Shown: positions 19,548 to 28,382 of the stretch, piece after piece
Position numbering within the stretch: the stretch's first letter is position 1
How the letters are laid out: each line of letters begins with the position of its first letter
Source of the DNA: Paenibacillus sp. 1011MAR3C5
GTDB taxonomy: Bacteria > Bacillota > Bacilli > Paenibacillales > Paenibacillaceae
Assembly (NCBI RefSeq): GCF_003591485.1
Contig: NZ_QZCF01000001.1
Coordinates: 868,001 to 932,000 of the forward strand
Length of the DNA stretch: 64,000 nucleotides
Direction of reading: 5' to 3'
Program-made: the position numbers and the translations under genes
Notes under the pieces: model-generated
Databases searched by the model: none
What the model was told of the DNA's origin: nothing
The model's input: only the letters and a program-made list of their open reading frames with translations

Positions 19548-19572
19548 ATCTTTTTTATGCCAGTTGTTGTCG

Positions 19573-21399
19573 TTACGGTTGTACGGCAGCCGGTTCCAGC
19601 GCCACCATGAACGGACGCGGCTTAGGCTTGCTTCCTTCTTGACCCAGTGCATATATCATTACGAGAAGCGTATGCCGATCCCTTCGCAGCTCGCCTGTCT
19701 CCAGAAAAGCCGCCAGATCGAATGGGATTTGCTCCAGAACAGCATGCTTATGAAGCTCCCTTTCCTGAAGCCCCAATGCTGCGAAGGATGTCGAGACGAT
19801 CTCCGGCGATTCGCCCAGCTTCTTCATCCAGCCGGTCCATTCCCGCTTATCCATCGTGAAGTCCCACCAGATTTTGCGCGGCTTATAGTTATGGTTCAGG
19901 AAATAATCGTATTTCATGAGCCCAAGTACGGCATCCAAGTCCAGCTTATCCTTGTACTCATCCGCAAGTACGGCCGCATCCCCCTTGCCGATGGCTGTAA
20001 GGAAGGACCATAGCCGCGAGAACAGATCCTCCAGCTGGTGGCCGATCTTCTGCCATCCGCGCTGCTCCCAATAATCGCCGAACAGCTGGAAGAAATCGAA
20101 TGGAGACGGGAAGACGCGATCGACCAGATAAAGCAGCGTATGATCCATCCGGTGCGCGTTCCAATATTTCTCCAGCACATCTTCTACTCGCTTAATGCGG
20201 ACAATGTCCCCGAACGGCATCAGATCGTTGCCCAGCATCTCGTATGGCGCTCTATCCATATAGATATAGCCCCACTTCTCGGCATCCAGACGCAAGCCTG
20301 TTCCGCGCAGCATCTTCAGGAAGCCGAGCTGCAGCTCCTCGGGACGCAGCTCAAATACATCATTGAACGTTCCTCTGAACGTATCGTAGTTCTCAAGCGG
20401 CAATCCGGCAATCAGATCCAAGTGCTGGTCGATCTTGCCGGAATCCTTCACCTTCGTAACCGTGCGGACCAGCTTGGACCAATTCTGACGGCGCTGTACC
20501 GCAAGGTTGGTTGGATCATTGGTCGACTGAACGCCGATCTCGAAGCGGAAGATGCCGGGAGGCGCATGCTCGGCCAAATAATCGAGCACCTCCGGCCGCA
20601 TGATATCGGCCGTTATCTCGAATTGGAACACACAGCCCTGATGGTTCTCAATAAGGAACTTGAACATCTCAAGCGCATAATCCCGCTTAATATTGAACGT
20701 CCGGTCTACGAACTTGATCAGCTTGGCGCCGTTCTCGATCAGATACAGAATATCGGATTTCGTCCGGTCCATATCAAAGTACCGCACGCCCACCTCAATG
20801 CTCGACAAGCAAAATTGGCAGCTGAACGGACAGCCTCTGCTAGTCTCGAAATAAACTACGCGACTGGCGAGATGAGGAATGTCTTCCTTGAACCGGTGGG
20901 GGGAAGGAAGTTCATTCAGATTCAGCTTGGGACGGCCGGGTGTAATGACAATTTCGGATCGGTCCTCTCTCTTCTTGCGATAAGCAAGACCAAATACCAT
21001 ATGGAACTTCCCGTCACCCTCGATCTCCGTCAGCAGGTGATGGAAGGTCTCTTCTCCTTCGCCCATCACGATGAAGTCGACGTCCTGCAGGCGCTCCATC
21101 CATTGCTCGGTATCATAGCTTACTTCCGGTCCGCCCAAGATAATGCGGATGTCCGGCTTGATCTTGCGCAGCATATTGACGACGGTAATCGTCTCTTCAA
21201 TATTCCAGATGTAGCAGGAGAAGCCGACCACATCCGGATTTCTGGAGAACAGATCGGACACGATGTTCATCGCTGGGTCCTTAATGGTATACTCCGCAAT
21301 ATCAATATCGAATTGATGCTCGCTGTATGCCTTCAAGCAGCGCAGAGCGAGCGAGGTATGGATAAACTTGGCGTTAAGGGTGGATAGCACGACTTTCAT
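19573..21399 (-). CDS. B12-binding domain radical SAM protein with DUF4080
   Basis: A 608-residue enzyme. Residues 1-135 form a cobalamin-binding-like Rossmann domain (VGFSCYIWNIE, ILGGPEVSYD). The radical SAM domain follows, with CPFSCQFC near residue 190 as the [4Fe-4S] ligand triad and an FEIGVQSTN strand later. The C-terminal 200 residues match the DUF4080 extension found in this class. The substrate is unknown; members may do methylations or rearrangements. No His of a DxHxxG base-off motif is obvious in the B12 domain, so true cobalamin binding is uncertain. GAGAGG precedes the ATG. Confidence 0.85.
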   Translation of the reverse strand: MKVVLSTLNAKFIHTSLALRCLKAYSEHQFDIDIAEYTIKDPAMNIVSDLFSRNPDVVGFSCYIWNIEETITVVNMLRKIKPDIRIILGGPEVSYDTEQWMERLQDVDFIVMGEGEETFHHLLTEIEGDGKFHMVFGLAYRKKREDRSEIVITPGRPKLNLNELPSPHRFKEDIPHLASRVVYFETSRGCPFSCQFCLSSIEVGVRYFDMDRTKSDILYLIENGAKLIKFVDRTFNIKRDYALEMFKFLIENHQGCVFQFEITADIMRPEVLDYLAEHAPPGIFRFEIGVQSTNDPTNLAVQRRQNWSKLVRTVTKVKDSGKIDQHLDLIAGLPLENYDTFRGTFNDVFELRPEELQLGFLKMLRGTGLRLDAEKWGYIYMDRAPYEMLGNDLMPFGDIVRIKRVEDVLEKYWNAHRMDHTLLYLVDRVFPSPFDFFQLFGDYWEQRGWQKIGHQLEDLFSRLWSFLTAIGKGDAAVLADEYKDKLDLDAVLGLMKYDYFLNHNYKPRKIWWDFTMDKREWTGWMKKLGESPEIVSTSFAALGLQERELHKHAVLEQIPFDLAAFLETGELRRDRHTLLVMIYALGQEGSKPKPRPFMVALEPAAVQP

Positions 21400-21490
21400 A
21401 TGGGGAAAAACCTCTCTAACTTTAGTCAGTGTGCTTATTCGCTGTCCATGCGGATAGCGGCAAGCTGCCTTCTATTGTACCGAACTTCAA

Positions 21491-21545
21491 GCCAAAAAAG
21501 AAGAGGCGTCCCATTCGCCGCATGCGGCCGGGACGTCCTCTCTTG
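21491..21545 (-). terminator. terminator after the S1C protease gene
   Basis: AGAGGACGTCCC and GGGACGCCTCT enclose a GCCGCATGCGGC helix and are followed by TCTTTTTT on the minus strand. Confidence 0.85.
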
Positions 21546-21547
21546 AA

Positions 21548-23092
21548 CTAAAATCTGGTTTCCATATAAAGCTGGTCTTTCAACTGCATGTCGATGACAG
21601 GATAACGCACGCGCCACTTGCCTTCGCCCAGCGGTGTCACTTCGTCGGTAGTGAGGCCTCTCGGCTGGAAGCTGTAATCGCGCTGGAACGAAATCGTCAC
21701 CTGAATCTGCTCGTCCGGCAGCATACGATGAAGCTCATGAGCCAGATTCACCGACCACAGGTTCAGCTCGCCTGCTGTCGCCGATCCATAATACAGATAG
21801 AAGACGGGATCGATATTAGCCGTAAATACGAGCCAGCCGTCTGCGTCGCGGTGCACTTGCCAGTTCGTAAACTCAGCATTTCCTTCCAGCGTCTGCACAA
21901 CGGAAAATTCCTTTTTCATCAGCTTTTGAATATCTTCATACGATACACCCTTCAGCGTGTCCGGAAGCGGAGGCGTGAGGAATTGGGCCTTGGCCACCAT
22001 ATCCTCCGTCACCGACTCTGCCAGCTCAGCGGCATGGAAGGCTGATACCGCAATGCCGATATCCGCTAGGGAGTTGTCCATACCGGCAGACGTAATTCCT
22101 ACGAGCTCGCCGTATTCATTGAACAAGGCGCCGCCGGAGCTGCCATGGTCCAACTGAGCGTTCGTCTGAAGATACGATATGCCGTTCTCGAAATGATAAT
22201 TGCTGATCAGGCCCGTAGAGACCGTATTCATCAGGCCTTGAGGGCTTCCGATTGCATATACGCGGTCGCCTTTGCGAGCAAGATAGTCGTAGCTCAGTCC
22301 AACCGGAACCAAATCCATAGGCTTCTCCGTACGCACGATCGCCAGGTCAGCACCTTCGTCATAGGCCACAACGCCCTTCACCTTGAACTCGTCATCGTAG
22401 ATCGAATTCGCAATGGCGGAGGTTGCATCGAAGATCACATGATAATTCGTAAGGATGAGGTCTTCACCAATCACTACGCCGCTGCCTAGCCCTCGGTTCG
22501 TCATAATCATCACGACGCTCTCGTCGAAATATTCGACCATCTCTGTGGACGACAGCTTGTCTTCTTCGCGGTAGACCGCTTCCGTTTCTTCTTCCTCATA
22601 CTTCTCCAATTGCTGATAGTACCAGCTTTTCACCTTAATCGCGTTGGCAGCCTTATCCCACTCCACCTTAGCTTCCAGCTTCTCAGCGATAAAGCGGATC
22701 GGTACATAGACGACATTATTTTGGGTTGCCGCAGCGGCATCCATCTTCACCGTCTTGCCGTTCACAATCGCTTCCTTTTGCCCGATCGCCAGTGTTATGG
22801 TGAGCGTGCTGTTGCGGATAATAACCGTTTGTGACTTCTTCTCGTAGACGGAGGAAGCCTCTAGCGCATTCAGCAAATCTGTCACGGGGGCAAGCGCTAC
22901 GCCGTTTTCCTTATAGATAGGCGCCGACAGCTTAAGCTGTTTCCCATCCACCCATAGTTGGATTGTTGCCGTCATCTCCTGAGCGGAGCTGGCAGCTGCC
23001 GCAATGTCCGTCGTTACAGCGGAAACGGGCGCAAACAGCAAGCCTGCAACCAGCAGAGAGCTGGCTACAGCCTTATATCCTAGCTTCTTCAT
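21548..23092 (-). CDS. exported serine protease with N-terminal stalk domain
   Basis: A 514-residue secreted protein. A signal peptide (about 1-34, ending AAAASS) is followed by a copper amine oxidase N-terminal-like stalk domain (about 40-155, with VALAPVTDLLNAL and NNVVYVPIRFIAEKL). Next come an acidic linker and a trypsin-like HtrA-type domain. The catalytic triad is visible: His in LTNYHV, Asp in GADLAIV and Ser in DHGSSGGAL. No PDZ domain follows; instead there is a C-terminal region of about 130 residues that I do not recognise. The stalk domain is common in Paenibacillus surface proteins. It is probably an envelope quality-control or processing protease. Confidence 0.85.
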   Translation of the reverse strand: MKKLGYKAVASSLLVAGLLFAPVSAVTTDIAAAASSAQEMTATIQLWVDGKQLKLSAPIYKENGVALAPVTDLLNALEASSVYEKKSQTVIIRNSTLTITLAIGQKEAIVNGKTVKMDAAAATQNNVVYVPIRFIAEKLEAKVEWDKAANAIKVKSWYYQQLEKYEEEETEAVYREEDKLSSTEMVEYFDESVVMIMTNRGLGSGVVIGEDLILTNYHVIFDATSAIANSIYDDEFKVKGVVAYDEGADLAIVRTEKPMDLVPVGLSYDYLARKGDRVYAIGSPQGLMNTVSTGLISNYHFENGISYLQTNAQLDHGSSGGALFNEYGELVGITSAGMDNSLADIGIAVSAFHAAELAESVTEDMVAKAQFLTPPLPDTLKGVSYEDIQKLMKKEFSVVQTLEGNAEFTNWQVHRDADGWLVFTANIDPVFYLYYGSATAGELNLWSVNLAHELHRMLPDEQIQVTISFQRDYSFQPRGLTTDEVTPLGEGKWRVRYPVIDMQLKDQLYMETRF

Positions 23093-23219
23093 CTAATTCC
23101 CCACGTCCTCCCATATTCACCATAGAAACATATACCAGATCATCCTATCATGTTGATCGGCACGTGTCTATGAAATGATAATAGGGTTCATAGAGAAACA
23201 ACCGGAGAGCGTCTCGGCA

Positions 23220-23780
23220 CTAATTACCTTTGATCATACGGGTATATGAACTGCCGCCGACGTCCAATAATCCGTCCTCTTCATAGCCTAGCTTCTCGTA
23301 CAACGAACGGGCACGATCATTGTATTGCTCGACAATCAGGGACAGTCGGGCACAACCGGCTTCAACACCCCTTTGTTCGAATGCGCGGATCAAAGCTTTC
23401 GCAATGCCCTGTCCCTGATAGCACTCGTCTACAGCGACAGCATCAAGATAGAAGTCGCCCGGACGGCATTCCGGCACGAGCGCCCGCGCCGCTTCTGGAC
23501 CATGGTCGCGCGCAAGACGCTCCCTAATCGGATAATCCAGCCGCTCAGCCTCATCTCCCGCGTAACAAATCAGCATGCCCGCTATAGTACCGTCGCGCCG
23601 GTCTACAATTATATTGCGATAGCTCAGCCGATTGTCCTCTTGCCGGATCGCATCGGCTAATATGCGCCATGTCTCCTCGTCCTCACGCGTACCCGACAGC
23701 GTGTACGCAATGGAATCGATGGCAGACAGCATTAATGGCATAATTGTATCCGCATCCTGCGGCTTTGCTTGATCAATCAT
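23220..23780 (-). CDS. GNAT family N-acetyltransferase
   Basis: A 186-residue acetyltransferase-like protein. The acetyl-CoA loop CYQGQGIAKALI lies near residue 130, with the final YEKLGYEEDG region after it. The start ATG at 23780 follows GAAAGGGG; the longer frame is rejected. The substrate is unknown. Confidence 0.85.
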   Translation of the reverse strand: MIDQAKPQDADTIMPLMLSAIDSIAYTLSGTREDEETWRILADAIRQEDNRLSYRNIIVDRRDGTIAGMLICYAGDEAERLDYPIRERLARDHGPEAARALVPECRPGDFYLDAVAVDECYQGQGIAKALIRAFEQRGVEAGCARLSLIVEQYNDRARSLYEKLGYEEDGLLDVGGSSYTRMIKGN

Positions 23781-23861
23781 GTTATAACCCCTTTCATCTG
23801 GCATAGGTTGCCCAAAATGAGAAAACCTCTATCGAAGCCTCTCGAAGATAAGCGGCCTACA

Positions 23862-23896
23862 GGTTTGCATAGCAAATCCACCTCGTAAGCATGAGG
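23862..23896. repeat. diverged copy of the tkt/tadC hairpin repeat
   Basis: GGTTTGCATAGCAAATCC followed by CCTCGTAAGCATGAGG keeps the order and spacing of the repeat at 46711-46745, with roughly 70 per cent identity by eye. It lies between ferritin and the acetyltransferase gene. It may be a relic. Confidence 0.45.
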
Positions 23897-23965
23897 CCAC
23901 GTTTTATCGCCAAATCGAATTTGCAAATCCGTTACTCTCGAAATGTTATAAAAGCTATTGGCGGT

Positions 23966-24000
23966 AAAAAAAAGCTCAGAGACGACTTCCGTCTCCAAGC
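23966..24000 (-). terminator. terminator after the ferritin gene
   Basis: GCTTGGAGACGG and TCGTCTCTGAGC pair on the minus strand and are followed by TTTTTTTT. Confidence 0.88.
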
Positions 24001-24009
24001 TTATTCCTC

Positions 24010-24513
24010 TTATTCAGCTGGCGGCGTAAACGAGCGGCCCGCGAATTCCGTATCCAGCATATAAAACGCGTTGCTGTCCTTATCGATCCGCTTGAGCTTG
24101 TTAATGATACTGTCGAACAACGCTTCCTCTTCCACCTGCTCGTCGATAAACCACTTCAGGAAGTTGATCGTCGCATGCTCACGATCGTTCATCGCAAGGT
24201 CGGACAAGTGATAGAAGCGCTCTGTATTTTGTTGCTCGTGCTTGTAGCCTTGCTCGAAGGCGTGGAGCACGGAATTGTATTCGTTGTTCGGCTCAGGCAG
24301 CGCGTCCAGCGTGGCGCGGCGTCCCCGGTCATTCAGGAACTTATATATTTTCATGGCGTGGAATCGTTCTTCCTCGGCTTGTACAATAAAGAAATTAGCA
24401 AAACCATCCAGGCTATCGCCGGAGCAATAAGCTGCCATGGCAAGATACACATGAGCGGAGTAGAACTCGAAGTTCATTTGTTCGTTAAGCGCTTTGGCTA
24501 GAGCATCATTCAT
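24010..24513 (-). CDS. ftnA: ferritin
   Basis: A 167-residue non-haem ferritin that oxidises and stores iron. It is a four-helix bundle with ferroxidase ligands visible as Glu in MNFEFYSAHVYL near residue 17, the EEERFHAMK motif near 50 and Glu/Gln residues in DEQVEEEALF near 130. The start ATG (MNDALAKALNEQMN) at 24513 follows GAGGTG. The gene upstream on the same strand carries a Fur box, but I see none directly before ftnA. Confidence 0.94.
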   Translation of the reverse strand: MNDALAKALNEQMNFEFYSAHVYLAMAAYCSGDSLDGFANFFIVQAEEERFHAMKIYKFLNDRGRRATLDALPEPNNEYNSVLHAFEQGYKHEQQNTERFYHLSDLAMNDREHATINFLKWFIDEQVEEEALFDSIINKLKRIDKDSNAFYMLDTEFAGRSFTPPAE

Positions 24514-24607
24514 GAATGTGCACCTCACTTGTCTTATTTATATTTATTCTAACATAAAAGAAACAGGCGGCATATGGCCGCCCTTCCTATATCCACCAAT
24601 AATAAGT

Positions 24608-24829
24608 CTAACCAATCATTTTTTTCAATCGTTTATAGAGCAAATCCGGAGATGGCGCGCTTATGCACTTGGATTTAACCACCACGAAGCATTCCATCTT
24701 GCAGGTCTTGCAATTGCCAAGACAATCGCTTTTCTTGCGCTTAATGTCAGGGTAGTTCTCCTTCATCGCTTTATAGAGAGATTTGGAGCCGTTTTTCAAA
24801 TTACGCCTGCAATACTTAATCTTCTTCAT
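24608..24829 (-). CDS. DUF1450-like small Cys protein
   Basis: A 73-residue basic protein. An early Cys (YCRRNLKNGS) and the cluster CLGNCKTCKMECFVVV match the general DUF1450 plan (C..N...G, then CxxxCxxC and F.LV). I recall this from small Bacillus proteins of unknown function. GGGGTG stands five bases before the ATG. The promoter overlaps a perfect 7-1-7 Fur-type palindrome, so the protein should be made when iron is low. Metal or Fe-S binding is possible from the cysteines but not proven. Confidence 0.75.
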   Translation of the reverse strand: MKKIKYCRRNLKNGSKSLYKAMKENYPDIKRKKSDCLGNCKTCKMECFVVVKSKCISAPSPDLLYKRLKKMIG

Positions 24830-24877
24830 GTGTCACCCCGCACCGCATCATTCTCACTGATCATCGTTCTCATAGTT

Positions 24878-24906
24878 ATGATAATCATTATCAGTTTTAT
24901 TGTCAA
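24878..24906 (-). promoter_or_regulatory. promoter overlapping a Fur box
   Basis: TTGACA and TATCAT are 17 bases apart on the minus strand. The palindrome TGATAATGATTATCA (24879-24893), a perfect 7-1-7 Fur-type site, covers the spacer and most of the -10. Further GATAAT-like hexamers (GAGAAC, GAGAAT) follow downstream. Fur-Fe should block this promoter. Confidence 0.88.
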
Positions 24907-25039
24907 GAAACGAGACCCGGAGGCACTACACCTAATCGTCGGGCAAGAGCCTCTACGTGAACGCTTCGTCATTAAGTTGTTCTCCTTCGCCTCTGTTCAT
25001 TCATCCTGCTATCGCCGCAATTCTTCATCCCAACAATAG

Positions 25040-25079
25040 CAAAGTCCGAACCCGGCGTTGAGCGCCGAGTTCGGACTTT
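25040..25079. terminator. strong hairpin downstream of the S41 protease gene
   Basis: AAAGTCCGAAC-CCGGCG and CGCCG-AGTTCGGACTTT form a nearly perfect stem of about 18 pairs. There is no long T-run, so the terminator call is moderate. Confidence 0.6.
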
Positions 25080-25128
25080 GGACCTTCTTATGCTCCCGAG
25101 CATTCTTGCCCCTATATTCGGACAGTCA

Positions 25129-26556
25129 TTACTTGACAAGGTTCTGCAGCACCTCGATGCCCTTCTCCAGCTGCGTGTCTTCTTTAGCCAGCTTCTCGCG
25201 CAGCAGCTCGACAAGACGGTAACCTGTCTTGTCGTTGAACACACCCGTAGGCTCCAGCTTCTCGGCACTTTGGAACGCCTTCAGCGCTGCTTCGGTTTGC
25301 TCGTCGAAGACGCCTTCCTTATCCAGAGGACCGTAGCCAAGCTCGCGCAGCATAATTTGGAGCGTAATGACGTTGTCTCCGTAGCTTCCACGCTGCATCT
25401 TCGAGCCTGTAGCGAGAGGCCTGACATTCGCATACTCCGGAAGCGATACCTGATAGTCCGGCGCTACGCCCTCCTTGTTAATCCATGTGCCGCCCGGCGT
25501 CTTCCATTGTGCCTCTGTCAGACTGAGTACCGAGCCGTCCGGGAACTGCCTGAAGCCTTGCACGACGCCTTTGCCATATGTGGTCTCGCCGATAACCTGC
25601 GCCCCGGCAGATTCCTTCAAGGCTGCCGCCATCACCTCGCTGGCGCTGGCAGATTGGCCGTTCACCAGCACAACTGTTGGAACCTTCCACTCCTCCTCCT
25701 GATGAGACAGGAAGCTGACCGTTTGACGTTCGTTTTTGTATACAACATCCAATATTTTCTTGTCCTTCGGGATGAGGACGCTGGCAATCTCGATTGTAGA
25801 CGTCAGCAGCCCGCCCGGATTGGAGCGCATATCCAACATTAGCCCCTTCAACGGTCCTTCCGCTTCCAGCTTGGCAATCTCCTCTTTGAACTCCTTCGCC
25901 GTGTTCTCTGCGAACCGGCTGATCGTTATATGACCGATGCCGTCCTCCAATCGCTCCGCCGACACAGTATGCACCGGGATCGGCGCACGCTTAAGCGTGA
26001 TCTCCAGCGGCTCCTTCTCGCCCGCGCGCTGAAGCTTGAGTGTTACGGAGCTTCCTTCTTCGCCGCGCACGACTCCGAGCAGTTCCTGGAATGACATGCC
26101 GTTAATGTCTTTGCCATCAACTGCGAGGATCACATCTTCGGCCAGCAAGCCTCCGCGCTCTGCAGGCGTATCCTTGATAACGGAAGTGATGACGAACAGC
26201 TCTTCTTCTTTTCTCATGTTGGCGCCAATGCCATAGAACTCGCCTTCATAAGACTGCGTGTACGCCTCTCCTTGTTCTCCGACCAAATACTGCGAATACG
26301 GGTCCTCCAAGGAAGCCAGCATGCCGCGGGCTGCGCCGTTGATCAGATTCTCGGGCTCCGCTCCTTCCAAATAATCGTTCAATATTTTCGTATAGGAAGC
26401 ATTAAATTGCTTAAATGTAGGCTCCTTCAAAATCGGGTAACGCATCGATACCGACATCGACCCAAAGATATAGCCGATAATAAGCAGTGCAAATACGCCG
26501 ATGACGTATAGGAATCCCGATTTCTTTTTGGCAGGCGTTTCGCTGTAATGATCCAT
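25129..26556 (-). CDS. S41 family carboxyl-terminal processing protease
   Basis: A 475-residue protease of the CtpA/CtpB type, anchored by one N-terminal membrane helix (about 15-35) and facing outward. Order of parts: a PDZ domain (around 100-185), the S41 catalytic domain with Ser in GQSASASE and Lys in YGKGVVQ, and a C-terminal peptidoglycan-binding-like domain (ITLQIMLRELGYGPLDKEGVFDEQT). CtpB-type enzymes cut sporulation regulators in Bacillus, but this copy cannot be assigned to that role from sequence. The start ATG at 26556 follows AAGGAGAT; the longer frame overlaps the divergent gene. Confidence 0.9.
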   Translation of the reverse strand: MDHYSETPAKKKSGFLYVIGVFALLIIGYIFGSMSVSMRYPILKEPTFKQFNASYTKILNDYLEGAEPENLINGAARGMLASLEDPYSQYLVGEQGEAYTQSYEGEFYGIGANMRKEEELFVITSVIKDTPAERGGLLAEDVILAVDGKDINGMSFQELLGVVRGEEGSSVTLKLQRAGEKEPLEITLKRAPIPVHTVSAERLEDGIGHITISRFAENTAKEFKEEIAKLEAEGPLKGLMLDMRSNPGGLLTSTIEIASVLIPKDKKILDVVYKNERQTVSFLSHQEEEWKVPTVVLVNGQSASASEVMAAALKESAGAQVIGETTYGKGVVQGFRQFPDGSVLSLTEAQWKTPGGTWINKEGVAPDYQVSLPEYANVRPLATGSKMQRGSYGDNVITLQIMLRELGYGPLDKEGVFDEQTEAALKAFQSAEKLEPTGVFNDKTGYRLVELLREKLAKEDTQLEKGIEVLQNLVK

Positions 26557-26568
26557 TCGATTATCTCC

Positions 26569-26597
26569 TTGTATGTAAGCTGAATTTTCGCTACAAT
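26569..26597 (+). promoter_or_regulatory. possible promoter of the HAD phosphatase gene
   Basis: TTGTAT and TACAAT lie 17 bases apart on the plus strand. The -35 is poor. TACAAT is also one half of an inverted TACAAT-N7-ATTGTA pair between the divergent genes. Confidence 0.3.
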
Positions 26598-26647
26598 CAA
26601 CTTTATTGTAAAAGATGTTACGGCAACAGAGAGGAGCTACCGCTAGG

Positions 26648-27445
26648 ATGTATAAGCTGATTGCTATTGATGTGGACGACACGCTGTTAAGCGATAATTT
26701 AACCGTATCGGAAGGCACTCGCCAGGCGATGGCCTCTGCAATCGAGATGGGCGTGACGGTAACCTTGGCTACCGGCCGCATGTTCGCGTCCGCCCAGAAG
26801 ATTGCGAAAGGCATTAATCTTAATGTACCTATTATTACGTATCAAGGTGCTCTCGTCAAAACGCTGCTGGACGGACAAGTGTTGTACGAGCGTTCCGTGC
26901 CTGCGGATGCGGCGAAGGAACTGTATGACTACTGCAAGGAAAATGGCCTTCATCTTCAGTCCTATGTAAACGACGAGTTGTATGGTACGGAGGACAATGA
27001 TCGTATCAAAGCCTACTCCAAACTATCCAATATTCCTTATCTGATCGAGCCTGACTTTAACAAACTGATCGATCAGCCGACCAACAAGATGCTGATGATT
27101 GACGATCCCGTTCGTCTGGATGAAATTGCAATTGAGCTGCAGGCGTTGATCGGCGACCGGGTTCATATTACGAAGTCGAAAGCCCACTATCTGGAGTTCA
27201 TGCACAAAGAGGGCACGAAAGGCCATGCGCTGAAGCACATGGCCGAACATATCGGCTGCACGCTGGAGGAGACCATTGCAATCGGCGACGCTTGGAACGA
27301 CCGCGAGATGATCCAGGCTGCCGGTCTTGGCGTCGCGATGGGCAACGCCGTTCCCATGCTGAAGGAAATCGCTGATTATGTGACGTTGTCCAACAATGAA
27401 GATGGCGTCAAGCATGTCATCGAGAAATTTATATTAAACCGCTGA
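26648..27445 (+). CDS. Cof-type HAD phosphatase
   Basis: A 265-residue HAD hydrolase with a type IIB cap. The nucleophile motif is IAIDVDDTLL (D8 and D10), motif II is LATGR, and the C-terminal GDAWNDREMI carries the Mg-binding acids. Such enzymes remove phosphate from sugar phosphates, flavins or similar small molecules; the substrate is not evident. The ATG at 26648 gives the usual short N-terminus, and the first codons of the longer frame are not conserved-looking. Confidence 0.9.
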   Translation: MYKLIAIDVDDTLLSDNLTVSEGTRQAMASAIEMGVTVTLATGRMFASAQKIAKGINLNVPIITYQGALVKTLLDGQVLYERSVPADAAKELYDYCKENGLHLQSYVNDELYGTEDNDRIKAYSKLSNIPYLIEPDFNKLIDQPTNKMLMIDDPVRLDEIAIELQALIGDRVHITKSKAHYLEFMHKEGTKGHALKHMAEHIGCTLEETIAIGDAWNDREMIQAAGLGVAMGNAVPMLKEIADYVTLSNNEDGVKHVIEKFILNR

Positions 27446-27452
27446 CCAGCAT

Positions 27453-27492
27453 CACAATTAGCCCTGCGGTCGATACCGCAGGGCTAATTGTG
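27453..27492 (+). terminator. perfect hairpin after the HAD gene
   Basis: CACAATTAGCCCTGCGGT and its exact complement enclose the loop CGAT (18 pairs). It ends two bases before the ribosome-binding site of the next gene. Without a T-run it may be a terminator or may influence translation of the downstream gene. Confidence 0.6.
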
Positions 27493-27507
27493 CAAGGAGG
27501 GATGATG

Positions 27508-27705
27508 ATGAGCGCTATATGTCCGCTCTGCGCAGGCGGCAACTCCTGCGCGGCGCTGCTGGAAGAGAATCCCCGCGATTGCTGGTGCTTTCATGCCGCT
27601 ATCCCGAAGGAGCTGCTTGCCCGTATTCCAGAAGAAGCGCGAGGCAGGTCTTGCGTATGCGAAAGCTGTGTCCGCGCTTATCGGATTGAAGAAGCAAGGA
27701 TGTGA
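27508..27705 (+). CDS. cysteine-rich CWC family protein
   Basis: A 65-residue protein with eight cysteines. The pattern CPLCAGGNSCA, then CWCF and CVCESCVR matches the Cys-rich CWC family, thought to bind zinc. AAGGAGG at 27494-27500 favours the third of three consecutive ATG codons (27508), although 27505 is also possible. Function unknown. Confidence 0.75.
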   Translation: MSAICPLCAGGNSCAALLEENPRDCWCFHAAIPKELLARIPEEARGRSCVCESCVRAYRIEEARM

Positions 27706-27753
27706 TCTATTGCTTCTTCTTGTCCGCTTGAAGGCCGGCGTACGCCCGAACAA

Positions 27754-27796
27754 AAAGGACTTCCATCAGCAGGTGAATCCTGCCGGAAGTCCTCTC
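27754..27796 (-). terminator. terminator after fur
   Basis: AGGACTTCC and GGAAGTCCT, with an inner GCAGG/CCTGC helix, are followed by TTTTT on the minus strand. Confidence 0.85.
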
Positions 27797-27816
27797 GTTC
27801 TTCTGATCAATAATTC

Positions 27817-28293
27817 CTATGATACAGCCTTGCAATCGCGCTTACACTCGCCACCCTGACATTCCTTGTAATTGCCCGTAAAGTCAAGCCGGTGATCCAA
27901 TACTTTGAAGCCGTATTCGCGCTCCAGCCGTTCCTCCAGATCCGTCAGCCAATCTTCCTTGATTTCCTCAAGCGCGCCGCACTTCTGGCAAATCAGGTGA
28001 TGGTGCATATGCTCATGGTCTTCGCCGCGCAGGTCGAAGCGGGCAACTCCGTCGCCAAAGTTCATCTTCGCCACAATCTGCAGCTCTGCAAGCAACTCCA
28101 GCGTACGATAAACCGTTGCTAGTCCGATCTCCGGGAATTTCTCCTTTACAAGCATATAGACATCTTCCGCGCTCAGATGCTCCTGCTCATTCTCCAGAAG
28201 AACCCGCACTATAATTTCACGCTGGGTCGTCAGCTTATATCCGTTTTCCATTAAGCTTCGTTTGATTTTATCTATCTCAGCCGAAACGTTCAT
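27817..28293 (-). CDS. fur: ferric uptake regulator Fur
   Basis: A 158-residue Fur-family repressor. A winged helix occupies about 1-85, with TTQREIIVRVLLE and the recognition helix GLATVYRTLELL. The dimer/metal domain holds HEHMHHHLICQKCG and a C-terminal CQGGECKRDC, so both cysteine pairs of a structural zinc site are present. Among Fur, PerR and Zur it looks most like Fur (no PerR-type Asp-His set is evident), but the subtype is inferred. GGAGGTG precedes the ATG. A PerR-like box upstream and the Fur box at 24879 fit an iron/peroxide circuit. Confidence 0.88.
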   Translation of the reverse strand: MNVSAEIDKIKRSLMENGYKLTTQREIIVRVLLENEQEHLSAEDVYMLVKEKFPEIGLATVYRTLELLAELQIVAKMNFGDGVARFDLRGEDHEHMHHHLICQKCGALEEIKEDWLTDLEERLEREYGFKVLDHRLDFTGNYKECQGGECKRDCKAVS

Positions 28294-28367
28294 CTATTCG
28301 CACCTCCAATGATGGTATCGCAAGCGATCTATAGAAGGCCCGCCGCAATACGGCAGGCGTCAGATAT

Positions 28368-28382
28368 TTAGAATTATTCTAA
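28368..28382 (-). promoter_or_regulatory. PerR/Fur-like box upstream of fur
   Basis: TTAGAATAATTCTAA is a perfect 7-1-7 palindrome 75 bases before the fur start and fits the PerR box form TTATAATNATTATAA with one paired change. In Bacillus, fur is under PerR control, so PerR is the likelier binder. Confidence 0.75.

Noticed and set aside
20038..21387. 449-codon plus-strand open frame
   Set aside because: It is antisense to the B12/radical SAM gene, has no ribosome-binding site and shows no domain; high-GC third positions create such shadows.
23777..23998. 73-codon minus-strand frame before the acetyltransferase gene
   Set aside because: It overlaps the ferritin terminator and the hairpin relic and has no ribosome-binding site.
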